NCBI GenBank assembly: GCA_934167785.1
Contig: CAKPLX010000037.1
Location: 1-10,045 of the forward strand
DNA: 10,045 nucleotides
From: an uncultured Bacilli bacterium
GTDB taxonomy: Bacteria; Bacillota_I; Bacilli_A; RF39; UBA660
Direction of reading: 5' to 3'
The notes beneath the pieces were generated by a model, which saw only the letters and a program-made list of their open reading frames with translations, did not search any database and was not told the origin of the DNA. The position numbers were made by a program, and so were the translations under genes. Shown here piece by piece: positions 1 through 7,464 of this stretch. Position 1 is the stretch's first letter. The number at the start of each line of letters is the position of its first letter.

Positions 1-20
1 CCTTTTTTATTTATGATAAC

Positions 21-61
21 AAAAAAATGTAGACTGTGTCTTTTTTAGACTGTCTACATTT
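21..61 (-). terminator. Intrinsic terminator ending the rpe operon
   Basis: A perfect 10-bp inverted repeat (25-34 against 52-61) encloses a second short stem (38-41 with 47-50). On the minus strand it is followed at once by seven U residues (complement of the A run at 21-27). It starts about 30 bases after the rpe stop codon, which is where the end of the operon is expected. Confidence 0.88.
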
Positions 62-89
62 ATTTTATCACTTCAAATGGATGCTTTTT

Positions 90-722
90 TTATTTTAACA
101 ATTGATAAATACTTTGTTGATAATTATTAGACTGAATAATATATGAACCAGATATAGCAACATCTGCTCTTTGAACATAAGAAATCGTGTGATCATTAAT
201 TCCACCATCCACACCTATCATGACAGACTGTTTTTTTTCATCAATATAATTTTTTAACCAGTTAATTTTATTTTCTGTTTCAAGAATAAACGGTTGACCA
301 CCCTTACCAGGAACAACACTCATAAAAAGAACCATCTCAATTTTATCTAAATAAGGGATCACTTTTCTCATATCAGTATCAGGACAAATAGCTATCCCAA
401 CCCCAATCCCAACAGAGTGAATCTTGTCAATAATTTTTAAAATATCTTGAGAGGTTTCCAAATGAAAAATAATCATCTCAACATCCAATTCAATAAACTG
501 TTCAACAAAAAAGAGTACATCCTCTACCATCAAATGAATTTGAAGAGGTTTTATCGAAACTTCACTTATTTTTTGAATTTCACTCTTATCTTGAAATTGA
601 ATATTATCCACCATTTTCCCATCCATTACATCAATATGAATTGAACTAACGTCAGTGTTATTCAATTTTTGAACAGCAAGTACCCGATTCTTTGCATCTA
701 ATATTGAAGCCGAAATTTTCAT
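90..722 (-). CDS. rpe: Ribulose-phosphate 3-epimerase
   Basis: This gene encodes a cytoplasmic TIM-barrel enzyme that interconverts D-ribulose 5-phosphate and D-xylulose 5-phosphate in the pentose phosphate pathway. The four metal ligands of the family are visible: His29 and Asp31 (IHIDVMDG), His63 (HLMV) and Asp172 (VDGGIN). The phosphate-binding loops lie at Gly141-Gly142 and Gly192-Ser193. At 210 residues it is slightly shorter than usual. Some motifs are divergent: the common VNPGFGGQ reads VVPGKGGQ (residues 136-143), and the NPxT loop reads CPDT (113-116). A related phosphosugar epimerase is therefore a less likely alternative. The ATG overlaps the rsgA stop as ATGA, and a GAGGGGG site lies about seven bases upstream, so translation is probably coupled. 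It is the last gene before the terminator. Confidence 0.9.
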   Translation of the reverse strand: MKISASILDAKNRVLAVQKLNNTDVSSIHIDVMDGKMVDNIQFQDKSEIQKISEVSIKPLQIHLMVEDVLFFVEQFIELDVEMIIFHLETSQDILKIIDKIHSVGIGVGIAICPDTDMRKVIPYLDKIEMVLFMSVVPGKGGQPFILETENKINWLKNYIDEKKQSVMIGVDGGINDHTISYVQRADVAISGSYIIQSNNYQQSIYQLLK

Positions 723-1567
723 TCTCTTTCCCCCTCTTTATCCTTAATAAAACGAACATAATTTTCATAGCGACTGTTTAAAATATTTCCATCTATAACC
801 ATTTTTCGAATATAACAGCCATCTTCTTTAATATGCATACAATCACGATATTTACAATATTCTAACCCAGAAAATATTTCATTCATATTATCTCGAATAG
901 CATATTTATCCATACCATGAAAGTCTACATTTGAAAATCCAGGCGTATCCACCACATATCCATCCATTACTTCATATAATTCCACATGTCTAGTTGTATG
1001 TTTTCCCCGATTTAATGCATAAGATATTTCATTAGTCTTTAAATCTAAATTAGGTGATATTTTATTTAACAAGCTGCTTTTTCCAGCACCAGATTGCCCA
1101 GTAAGTACTGTAATTTTATGAGCTAAAATTGTCGCAAATTCCTCAACTGATTCATTCGTTACAACCAAATAACCAATTTTTTTATAATAATCAATATATT
1201 CCTGTAATTTTTTCTTCTCCCAATCATTAAGCAAATCTACTTTAGTAAAACAAATTAAAGGTTCAATCTTATTATAACTAATCACAGTAAGTAATTTATC
1301 TAATAAATAAGTATCTAAATCAGGATTTTTAACACTAGCAACAACAATAGCTTGATCAACATTAGATACACTAGGACGAACAAGTTCATTTTTTCGAGAA
1401 TGAATGCTTAATAAATATCCTTCTTTTTCATCAAAAGTAACAATATCACCCACCAAAGGAGAAAGTCCATGATAACGAAACTTTCCCCTAGGTTTGCACA
1501 AATAATTTTTTTCATTTGATTTTACTACATAGTCATTACTAATATTTTTAATAATTAATCCTTCCAT
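719..1567 (-). CDS. rsgA: Ribosome small-subunit-dependent GTPase RsgA
   Basis: RsgA (CpgA/YloQ in B. subtilis) is a circularly permuted GTPase that acts in late 30S subunit maturation. After an N-terminal OB-fold (about 1-65), the GTPase motifs come in the permuted order: G4 TKVD at 108-111, G1 GQSGAGKSS at 157-165, G2-type GKHTTRH at 188-194 and G3 DTPG at 207-210. A zinc-binding cluster follows with Cys238, Cys243, His245 and Cys251. The 282-residue length is normal. The start ATG is preceded by GGGGGA, which overlaps the prkC stop codon (TAAGGGGG). The end overlaps rpe by four bases. In B. subtilis this protein is a known substrate of PrkC, encoded just upstream here. Confidence 0.96.
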   Translation of the reverse strand: MEGLIIKNISNDYVVKSNEKNYLCKPRGKFRYHGLSPLVGDIVTFDEKEGYLLSIHSRKNELVRPSVSNVDQAIVVASVKNPDLDTYLLDKLLTVISYNKIEPLICFTKVDLLNDWEKKKLQEYIDYYKKIGYLVVTNESVEEFATILAHKITVLTGQSGAGKSSLLNKISPNLDLKTNEISYALNRGKHTTRHVELYEVMDGYVVDTPGFSNVDFHGMDKYAIRDNMNEIFSGLEYCKYRDCMHIKEDGCYIRKMVIDGNILNSRYENYVRFIKDKEGERE

Positions 1568-1576
1568 ATTTCCCCC

Positions 1577-3556
1577 TTACTCTCCATCAGTTGAATTAGT
1601 ATTATCATTACTTGAAGTTGTTTTCTGTGTATAATAACATTCTATCTTTACATCTGATCCATTAATCCGATAACTAATAGGATCCTTTGTTACAAGAGCA
1701 TAACCAGTAATTGCATCACAACTATAAACTCCGGAATCTCCATCTTTTTTCGTCTTCTTATCATTTTTAATTGTAATACCATCATCCTTATTAATATAAT
1801 TAATATTTAAATTATAAGTTGTCATATCAACATCAATCGTAACTGTAAATTGAACCCCAGTAGCAATTTTTCCTGTCCGATTTTGACCAGTGATAGCCTT
1901 ATCTAAATAATTACTATAATCACTAATAGCATTGCCTTTTTTATCTTTTACTACAAGAGATAATCCATATTGACTAGAAAACTCCTCTGCCTTAGATAAA
2001 GTCCATCCTTCCGTAGACATTTCTGGATAATTTTCATAAATATCAGGAACATATAAAGTAATTTCATCTCCTTTTTTCATTTTTACTTCCTCATTAGCAT
2101 CATACTTAGGACTTTGATCAATTACAGTACCTAATTTACCAACATAATCTTTAGGAGACTTAACTTCTTTCTTCTCAATAGTAACCTTCAACCCTAATTT
2201 TTCCAAGGATTCTTTCAAAGAATTAGCATTTTGATCTGTATAATCTTTTAAAACTACATCAGCAAAACCAGTAGATTCTAAAATAGTAATAATACTTCCC
2301 TTTCTTTTACTAGATCCAGCACTAGGCTGTGTTTCAATAACATAACCCTTTTTAATTTTATCACTAGCTTCTTTTTTTACTTCATATTTAAACCCTTTTT
2401 TAGTTAAAGTATCAATAGCTTTATCAACTTTTTGATTAACAACATTTGGTACAATAATTACTTTTGTATTATTTCGATGATTCAAAAAAATCAAAACACC
2501 GGATAAAAATAAAATAATAATTAACCCGATCAAAACTAAAATCTGAATTCTAGTCATTTTCTTTTTTTCTCGTTTTCTAGAAGTATTATTTAGGGCAGGT
2601 TCATCACCAACAGGTGCCTCAACTTCTTTTACACTGGTTTTAGAAACAGGAGCTTCTTTAATGGGAATAGCCCTACTTTCATCCAATTCACTCTCTGGAT
2701 AAGGAAAATGATATTTCATTTCATTTTGTTTATCTTCATCTAAAGCATGAACAATATCATCATGCATCTCATGAATATTATCATAACGATTTTTTGGATT
2801 TTTTGCAGTAGCTTTTAAAACAATATTTTCTACACTTTGTGGTACAAGTGGATTTTGCCTACGAATACTAGGAATTCTCTCCTTCATCTGCTTCAAAGCA
2901 ATTTCAACCGCATTATCTCCTTTGAAAGGAACACTTCCAGTAAGTAACTCATACATTAAAATTCCCGCAGAGTAAATATCACTTTTCGTTGTAGCCCCTT
3001 TACCACTTGCTTGTTCTGGAGGTAAATAATGAACACTCCCCATTACAGAATTAGTTTGTGTAAGTTGCGTAGCATTCATAGACATAGCAATTCCAAAATC
3101 AGTAATTTTTATCATACCATTATCTAAAATCATAATATTTTGTGGTTTAATATCACGATGAATAATATAAGCATCATGAGCCTGTGCAAGCCCATCTGTA
3201 AGTTGAGCCATAATATCAATAACTTCAGGTACAGTCAAAGCACCACGCTTTTGAATAAGTTGTTTTAAGGTTTTTCCATCTATATATTCCATTACAATAT
3301 AATGTTGACCATCTTCTTCTCCAACATCATAAACTTCAACAATATTAGGATGTGACAAATCAGAAACACTCTTTGCTTCTCTTTGAAATCTTCGAATAAA
3401 TTTTTCATTATTTTCTAAATCTCCACGCAAAACTTTAATAGCAACATCACGATCTAATATCTTATCATGTGCCAGATAAACATTTGCCATTCCACCTTCA
3501 CCAATTGATTTTAAAATTTCATAACGTTCATTAATTACTTGACCTTTTGATAACAT
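1577..3556 (-). CDS. prkC: PASTA-domain Ser/Thr protein kinase PrkC
   Basis: This is a membrane-anchored Hanks-type kinase that senses peptidoglycan fragments. Numbering is from the ATG at 3556. The kinase domain (about 10-268) has the glycine loop 19-26, Lys41, Glu60, HRD 133-135, Lys137, Asn140 and DFG 153-155. Activation-loop Thr163, Thr166 and Thr168 precede GSVHYLPPEQ. A basic linker leads to one transmembrane helix (about 337-358). Outside lie three PASTA domains (about 365-428, 429-504, 505-577). A further segment (578-643) resembles a MucBP/beta-grasp repeat with Cys613 and Cys640, then a Ser/Thr/Asn-rich tail. A GTG one codon earlier could also start translation. The ATG is preferred because GGTGA lies six bases upstream and it makes a TGATG overlap with prpC. 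The neighbouring phosphatase PrpC should reverse its phosphorylation. Confidence 0.96.
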   Translation of the reverse strand: MLSKGQVINERYEILKSIGEGGMANVYLAHDKILDRDVAIKVLRGDLENNEKFIRRFQREAKSVSDLSHPNIVEVYDVGEEDGQHYIVMEYIDGKTLKQLIQKRGALTVPEVIDIMAQLTDGLAQAHDAYIIHRDIKPQNIMILDNGMIKITDFGIAMSMNATQLTQTNSVMGSVHYLPPEQASGKGATTKSDIYSAGILMYELLTGSVPFKGDNAVEIALKQMKERIPSIRRQNPLVPQSVENIVLKATAKNPKNRYDNIHEMHDDIVHALDEDKQNEMKYHFPYPESELDESRAIPIKEAPVSKTSVKEVEAPVGDEPALNNTSRKREKKKMTRIQILVLIGLIIILFLSGVLIFLNHRNNTKVIIVPNVVNQKVDKAIDTLTKKGFKYEVKKEASDKIKKGYVIETQPSAGSSKRKGSIITILESTGFADVVLKDYTDQNANSLKESLEKLGLKVTIEKKEVKSPKDYVGKLGTVIDQSPKYDANEEVKMKKGDEITLYVPDIYENYPEMSTEGWTLSKAEEFSSQYGLSLVVKDKKGNAISDYSNYLDKAITGQNRTGKIATGVQFTVTIDVDMTTYNLNINYINKDDGITIKNDKKTKKDGDSGVYSCDAITGYALVTKDPISYRINGSDVKIECYYTQKTTSSNDNTNSTDGE

Positions 3557-4296
3557 CACACATCACCGCTTTCTCTTTTTAAATAGGCAACACTTATATT
3601 GTCATTTCCTCCTCTAGCATTTGCTTTACGAATAAGTTTTTCTACTGCCCCTTCAGCGCTAACTTCTTCATTTAAAACCCTTTCTATTTGCTCTTCTGTA
3701 ATCATATTAGTAAGTCCATCACTACAAAGAAGAATACCATCATTTTTAATATCTACATCGAAAATATCAATTTCTATTGGATCATTTGCTCCTAAAGCTC
3801 TCATCAATACATTTTTCCTAGGATGATATTTAGCTTCTTCTGGAGTAAGTTCTCCCGTAGATACCAATAAATTAACTAAAGTATGATCCTTGGTAACCTT
3901 ATGCAACTTATGATTTTTTATAACAAAACCAGAACTATCTCCAATATTTCCATAAAGAAGATAATCCTCTGTTTTTATAGCACAAACAAAAGTTGTTCCC
4001 ATTCCCTTACTATCAGGATTCTCCTTTGTATATTCAAAAATTTTTTTATTCATTTCAATAACAATATTTCTCAAAAATTCAATAGCATTATCTTTACTTC
4101 CAATAGAATCTAAATTATAAAACTCTTCCGTCAAATGATTAATAACAATCGCACTAGCAACTTCTCCTGCTTTATGTCCTCCCATTCCATCAGCAACTGC
4201 CAACAAAAATTCATTATGATCATTGTTTAAAATAATAACGTTATCTTCATTATGATCTCTAACTTTTCCTGTATCAGTTAAATAAAAAGTTTCCAT
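3556..4296 (-). CDS. prpC: PP2C-family Ser/Thr phosphatase PrpC (Stp)
   Basis: This is a metal-dependent PPM/PP2C phosphatase of 246 residues that dephosphorylates PrkC and its targets. Visible motifs are RDHNED (13-18), VADGMGGHKAGE (34-45, metal ligand Asp36), GMGTT (98-102), GNIGDSSG (117-124), CSDGL (191-195, Asp193) and GGNDNIS (229-235, Asp232). The Arg common after GDS is Ser here. The frame stays open upstream to 4341, but that extension would overlap rlmN by 46 bases. The ATG at 4294-4296 has a strong site (GGGAG within GAAGGGAGAAG) just upstream, starts at the usual family position (METFYLTDTGKVR) and overlaps the rlmN stop by one base (TAATG). It overlaps prkC by one base at the other end. 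This arrangement implies coupled, balanced synthesis of phosphatase and kinase. Confidence 0.95.
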   Translation of the reverse strand: METFYLTDTGKVRDHNEDNVIILNNDHNEFLLAVADGMGGHKAGEVASAIVINHLTEEFYNLDSIGSKDNAIEFLRNIVIEMNKKIFEYTKENPDSKGMGTTFVCAIKTEDYLLYGNIGDSSGFVIKNHKLHKVTKDHTLVNLLVSTGELTPEEAKYHPRKNVLMRALGANDPIEIDIFDVDIKNDGILLCSDGLTNMITEEQIERVLNEEVSAEGAVEKLIRKANARGGNDNISVAYLKRESGDV

Positions 4297-5327
4297 TAAA
4301 CTTCTCCCTTCCTCAACGTATTTGCCCGTAATTGCCCACAAGCAGCATCTACTTTTCCACCAAATTCCCTTCGAATTGTAACATTGATATTTTCTTTTTT
4401 GAGTATATCATAAAATTTTAAAATTTGTGCTTTTTTTGAACGTTTATAACCAATATTTTCTGTTTCATTATAAGGAATTAAATTAACATAACAAAGAAGT
4501 CCTTTTAATTTTTTTGCAAGTTCCATAGCACACTCATTACTATCATTAATTCCAGATAACATAATATATTCAATAGTAACCCGACGATTAGTCTTATTTA
4601 CATATTCATTAATTACCTTCAACAAACTATCCATATCATAAGCAAAAGAAATAGGCATAATTTGTTTACGAATATCATCATTTGGAGCATGCAAACTAAT
4701 TGCTAAATTTACCTGTCCATCTTCCTTCATGAACTTTTCAATCCCAGGAATAATTCCACAAGTAGAAACCGTAATATGACGCGAACCTATTGCAAGTCCT
4801 TTACCATTATTGATAATTTTTATAAAGCGCATAACATTATCATAATTATCCATTGGCTCTCCAATTCCCATTACAACTACATGCGTAATTTTTTTTCCAA
4901 TATCTGCTTCAATTAATAATATTTGCTGAACGATTTCATAAGCTTCTAAATTACGGACTTTTTTTAAACGACCACTTTCACAAAAACGACATCCCATATT
5001 ACATCCCACTTGACTAGAAACACATATACTAGTTCCATAATCGTGAAACATTACTACTGACTCTATTCTTTCTCCATCTAATAATTCAAATAAATACTTA
5101 GAAACATCAGTATCCTCTTGTTTTTTCAACATTTTAATCTTAGCAAAAGAAAAATTTTCAGAAAGTAATTTTTGAGCATCTTTTCCAATGTTATTCATCA
5201 AAAATGGATCATCCAGCCTTTTTTTATACAAAAAATCATAGATCTGACCTGCTCGAAATTTTTTATTTCCAGCCGAAATAAAATAATCTTCTAAGTCATT
5301 TAAAGTATAATCATAAATATTTCTCAT
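4296..5327 (-). CDS. rlmN: 23S rRNA (adenine(2503)-C(2))-methyltransferase RlmN
   Basis: RlmN is a radical-SAM enzyme that methylates C2 of A2503 in 23S rRNA and, in the family, A37 of some tRNAs. The iron-sulfur motif CxxxCxxC is at Cys109, Cys113 and Cys116. The two further cysteines of the ping-pong mechanism are Cys102 (CVSSQVGC) and Cys330 (DAACGQL). GIGEPMDN (154-161) is the conserved SAM-contact loop. The 343-residue length is typical. Cfr, which methylates C8, is a paralogue, but the rlmN-prpC-prkC-rsgA-rpe order supports RlmN. The start has an excellent AGGAGGG site six bases upstream, and the stop codon of the preceding membrane-protein gene sits inside it. Confidence 0.95.
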   Translation of the reverse strand: MRNIYDYTLNDLEDYFISAGNKKFRAGQIYDFLYKKRLDDPFLMNNIGKDAQKLLSENFSFAKIKMLKKQEDTDVSKYLFELLDGERIESVVMFHDYGTSICVSSQVGCNMGCRFCESGRLKKVRNLEAYEIVQQILLIEADIGKKITHVVVMGIGEPMDNYDNVMRFIKIINNGKGLAIGSRHITVSTCGIIPGIEKFMKEDGQVNLAISLHAPNDDIRKQIMPISFAYDMDSLLKVINEYVNKTNRRVTIEYIMLSGINDSNECAMELAKKLKGLLCYVNLIPYNETENIGYKRSKKAQILKFYDILKKENINVTIRREFGGKVDAACGQLRANTLRKGEV

Positions 5328-5336
5328 ACATCCCTC

Positions 5337-5753
5337 CTAAAAAATACGCTTTGTAAAAATATAAAATAACAAAATATCAAGTAAAAAATAGAACAAAAGA
5401 ATGAAAAAAAACGTACTTAACTTATTTTTTCTTTTTAAAATGAACTTTCTAATTAAAATGGTATATAAAGAAAAGAATCCTATAATTAACAAATTCACAT
5501 ATTTTCTTCCAAAAAACATATACAAATTATTTGTAACTAATATATTATTTCCTAAAACCTTAGCATAATGAATTGATGTCTTTTGAGCAATATATATAGT
5601 AAAAACGATATTAATAAGAACGATAAATAAATAAATAAAATTTTCTTTACTTAATAATTTTTTTCCTTTCTTTTTATCAATAGAACACTTTTTTCTAAAA
5701 ATAACCTCTTTTTTACTAATAGCAGCATCTTTTAAATGAAGTTTCTTTCTCAT
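5337..5753 (-). CDS. Uncharacterised three-helix membrane protein, first gene of the rlmN operon
   Basis: I do not recognise this 138-residue protein. It has a very lysine-rich N-terminus (about 1-37), then three hydrophobic segments at about 38-56, 85-101 and 114-133. Between the second and third is a basic loop (RKFILKRKNK). By the positive-inside rule the N-terminus and this loop should be cytoplasmic, with residues 57-84 outside. The start is well supported: an AGGAGGA site lies four bases before the ATG, and a good promoter lies immediately upstream. Its TAG stop forms part of the AGGAGGG site of rlmN, so the two are translationally linked. In B. subtilis the gene before rlmN is rsmB, so this is a lineage-specific substitution at that place. 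No catalytic motif is visible. Confidence 0.75.
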   Translation of the reverse strand: MRKKLHLKDAAISKKEVIFRKKCSIDKKKGKKLLSKENFIYLFIVLINIVFTIYIAQKTSIHYAKVLGNNILVTNNLYMFFGRKYVNLLIIGFFSLYTILIRKFILKRKNKLSTFFFILLFYFLLDILLFYIFTKRIF

Positions 5754-5757
5754 AAGC

Positions 5758-5764
5758 TCCTCCT
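5758..5764 (-). promoter_or_regulatory. Ribosome-binding site of the membrane-protein gene
   Basis: AGGAGGA on the minus strand, four bases before the ATG at 5751-5753. It supports this small unrecognised gene as genuinely translated. Confidence 0.8.
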
Positions 5765-5780
5765 ACTCTTCTTATCTATA

Positions 5781-5809
5781 AGTATATCTTTTTTTTTACA
5801 TATATTCAA
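5781..5809 (-). promoter_or_regulatory. Sigma-A-type promoter of the rlmN-prpC-prkC-rsgA-rpe operon
   Basis: The minus strand carries TTGAAT (complement of 5804-5809), a 17-bp spacer that includes an A tract, and TATACT (complement of 5781-5786). These match the consensus at 4/6 and 5/6 with ideal spacing. The predicted start near 5774 gives a short leader of about 20 bases with the Shine-Dalgarno site in it. It lies between the pta terminator and the first gene of the operon. Confidence 0.75.
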
Positions 5810-5821
5810 GTATTTTAACAA

Positions 5822-5852
5822 GAAAAAAAACACTAAGTTATCTTAGCATTTT
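5822..5852 (-). terminator. Intrinsic terminator of pta
   Basis: On the minus strand a stem of about nine pairs with two G-U pairs (5842-5850 with 5829-5837, core CTAAG/CTTAG) closes a four-base ATAA loop. A run of eight or more U residues follows (complement of the A run 5823-5830). It begins about 20 bases after the pta stop codon and separates pta from the next operon. Confidence 0.85.
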
Positions 5853-5870
5853 TCATAAAACAAATAATAA

Positions 5871-6869
5871 TTATTTTCCTATAGCTTGAACAGCAGTAAT
5901 AGCAACAGCTCCAACAATATCTGAAACACTACATCCTCTTGATAAATCATTCACTGGTTTAGCTATTCCTTGACAAATTGGTCCATATGCCTCAGCATTA
6001 GCTAATCTTTGTACAAGTTTATATCCAATATTTCCAGCATCTAAATCAGGGAAAATCAAAACATTAGCACTTCCTGCAACTTCACTTTCTCCAGCCTTAG
6101 ATCGAGCAACTTCAGGAACAATAGCAGCATCTAACTGTAATTCCCCATCAATTTTATATTTAGGAAATCTCTCTTTTGCTAATTTAGTAGCTTCTACTAC
6201 CTTATCAACATCAGCATGTTTAGCACTCCCCTTTGTAGAATGTGAAAGCATTGCAACAATCGGCTCATGTTCTGTCAACAATTGAAAAGAATCAGCACTA
6301 GATCCAGCAATATAAGAAAGTTTATCTGAATCAGGATTTTGTTCTAAACCAGAATCTGCAAATAGAAATGTTCCATTATCCCCATAATGACAATTAGGAA
6401 CAACCATCAAAAAGAATGCTGAAACCAATTTAACTCCTGGCTTTGTCTTTAATATTTGTAAAGCTGGACGCAAAGTATTTGAAGTAGAATGACACGCACC
6501 TGATACAGCACCATCCGCATACCCTAGTTTTACTAACATACAAGCATAATACATATAATCAGTTGTTAGTAAACGATATGCTTCTTCCTCTGTCATTCCC
6601 TTTTCTTTTCGAAGCAAATATAATTGTTTTTGCAACTCACCTGTTAATTCGTCTGTAAAAGGATCAATAATTTTAGAACCACAAAGATTTAAATCTTTAC
6701 TATTATTTTCAATCTCTTCTTTCTTTCCCACTAAAATAATATCTGCAATATTTTCATTTAAAATGATCTCAGCAGCTTCTAAAACTCTTCGATCCATAGT
6801 CTCCGGAAGAACAATTGTTTTTTTATTTTGTTTTGCTCTTAATTTTAAATTTTCCATTATTTTACTCAT
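5871..6869 (-). CDS. pta: Phosphate acetyltransferase (phosphotransacetylase)
   Basis: Pta converts acetyl-CoA and phosphate to acetyl phosphate and CoA in the cytoplasm. With acetate kinase, which is not in this window, it makes ATP and acetate during fermentation. The 332-residue length matches the short single-domain Pta of Gram-positive bacteria, without the N-terminal DRTGG region of enteric enzymes. Family landmarks are DGELQLDAAIVP (241-252), the LIFPDLDAGN segment (271-280) and KPVNDLSRGCSVSDIV (304-319). By family alignment the catalytic or substrate residues are Arg134, Ser310, Arg311 and Asp317. The ATG at 6867-6869 has GGTGA four bases upstream. Met5 is a weaker alternative start because it has no site of its own. 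The gene has its own promoter and terminator, so it can be expressed independently of the upstream sortase genes. Confidence 0.96.
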   Translation of the reverse strand: MSKIMENLKLRAKQNKKTIVLPETMDRRVLEAAEIILNENIADIILVGKKEEIENNSKDLNLCGSKIIDPFTDELTGELQKQLYLLRKEKGMTEEEAYRLLTTDYMYYACMLVKLGYADGAVSGACHSTSNTLRPALQILKTKPGVKLVSAFFLMVVPNCHYGDNGTFLFADSGLEQNPDSDKLSYIAGSSADSFQLLTEHEPIVAMLSHSTKGSAKHADVDKVVEATKLAKERFPKYKIDGELQLDAAIVPEVARSKAGESEVAGSANVLIFPDLDAGNIGYKLVQRLANAEAYGPICQGIAKPVNDLSRGCSVSDIVGAVAITAVQAIGK

Positions 6870-6884
6870 TTTATCACCAAATAA

Positions 6885-6914
6885 ATTATAACAACTAATT
6901 AATTAAAATGTCCA
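6885..6914 (-). promoter_or_regulatory. Sigma-A-type promoter of pta
   Basis: The minus strand has TGGACA (complement of 6909-6914, 5/6 to consensus), an 18-bp spacer and a perfect TATAAT (complement of 6885-6890). The predicted start falls near 6878, only about nine bases before the pta ATG and at the edge of its GGTGA ribosome-binding site. The transcript leader would be extremely short. Confidence 0.75.
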
Positions 6915-6948
6915 TTAAAATAAACAATATCTAAAAAATAATAATAAA

Positions 6949-7464
6949 TTATGTCAACTGTGCTTCAATAATCAACTGTTTTTTCTTATCACTTAAACTA
7001 CAAGTAATCAAATATAATGTATCTTCCTTTGAATCAGAAAACATATAACCTACTTTGTCTATAAAATATATAAAATTAACCTTATAGTACAATTTTTTAT
7101 AAAATAAATCAACCAAAATTATATCACCATTATGAATATAAATTAAATCATTAAAATAACTATATCTTCCATTCCCCGAATGACCAGCAAAATAATAAAG
7201 ATTACGCTCAACATCACTTTCTCTTAGTAATGCAACGTGATAATTAACATTATTTAATTTATTTTCTTTTGAATAAATAAAATCACTAAACCCTATACTA
7301 GGAATTTCCAATTTCAATAAATATTGATTTTTAGAAGCTTTTCTACTTTTTACTTCAGGGACAAAAAAAGAAATATTCTTAAGTTGATGAGTTTCATCAG
7401 TATTTCTCCTAAAAAAAACTATAACAAAAAGACTAACGCCGACGATAAATAGCAATTTTTTTAT
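6949..7464 (-). CDS. Atypical sortase, linked to the thioester surface protein
   Basis: Sortases are membrane-anchored cysteine transpeptidases that attach surface proteins to the wall or to each other. Numbered from the ATA at 7464, this protein has about 171 residues: an N-terminal signal anchor (about 4-18), a short linker, then a sortase barrel. Visible landmarks are LEIPSIGFSDFIYS (53-66), FAGHS with catalytic His95, NGDIILV (112-118) and LITCS with catalytic Cys155. The usual Arg before the last strand is missing: the site reads KKKQLIIEA, giving Lys162/Gln163. A GGAGG site at 7473-7477 lies eight bases before the ATA. The in-frame TTG codons at 7479, 7470 and 7455 are all badly placed. 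It overlaps the end of its likely substrate gene by about 32 bases and has no terminator before pta. Sortase class is not clear from sequence alone. Confidence 0.8.
   Translation of the reverse strand: MKKLLFIVGVSLFVIVFFRRNTDETHQLKNISFFVPEVKSRKASKNQYLLKLEIPSIGFSDFIYSKENKLNNVNYHVALLRESDVERNLYYFAGHSGNGRYSYFNDLIYIHNGDIILVDLFYKKLYYKVNFIYFIDKVGYMFSDSKEDTLYLITCSLSDKKKQLIIEAQLT

Noticed and set aside
447..644. Open frame on the plus strand, 65 codons
   Set aside because: It lies wholly antisense to rpe, has no ribosome-binding site and no recognisable protein pattern.
3599..4113. Two plus-strand open frames opposite prpC
   Set aside because: Both are antisense shadows of a clearly conserved phosphatase gene and have low-complexity translations.
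4297..4341. N-terminal extension of prpC by 15 codons
   Set aside because: It would overlap rlmN by 46 bases and precede the family's usual start. A strong ribosome-binding site points to the ATG at 4296.
4940..5010. Possible Cfr-type resistance methyltransferase instead of RlmN
   Set aside because: The operon context and the overall motif set fit housekeeping RlmN; nothing specific to Cfr was recognised.
6870..6948. Terminator between the sortase gene and pta
   Set aside because: The 79 bases hold AT-rich sequence and the pta promoter but no stem followed by a U run, so read-through from the sortase gene into pta remains possible.
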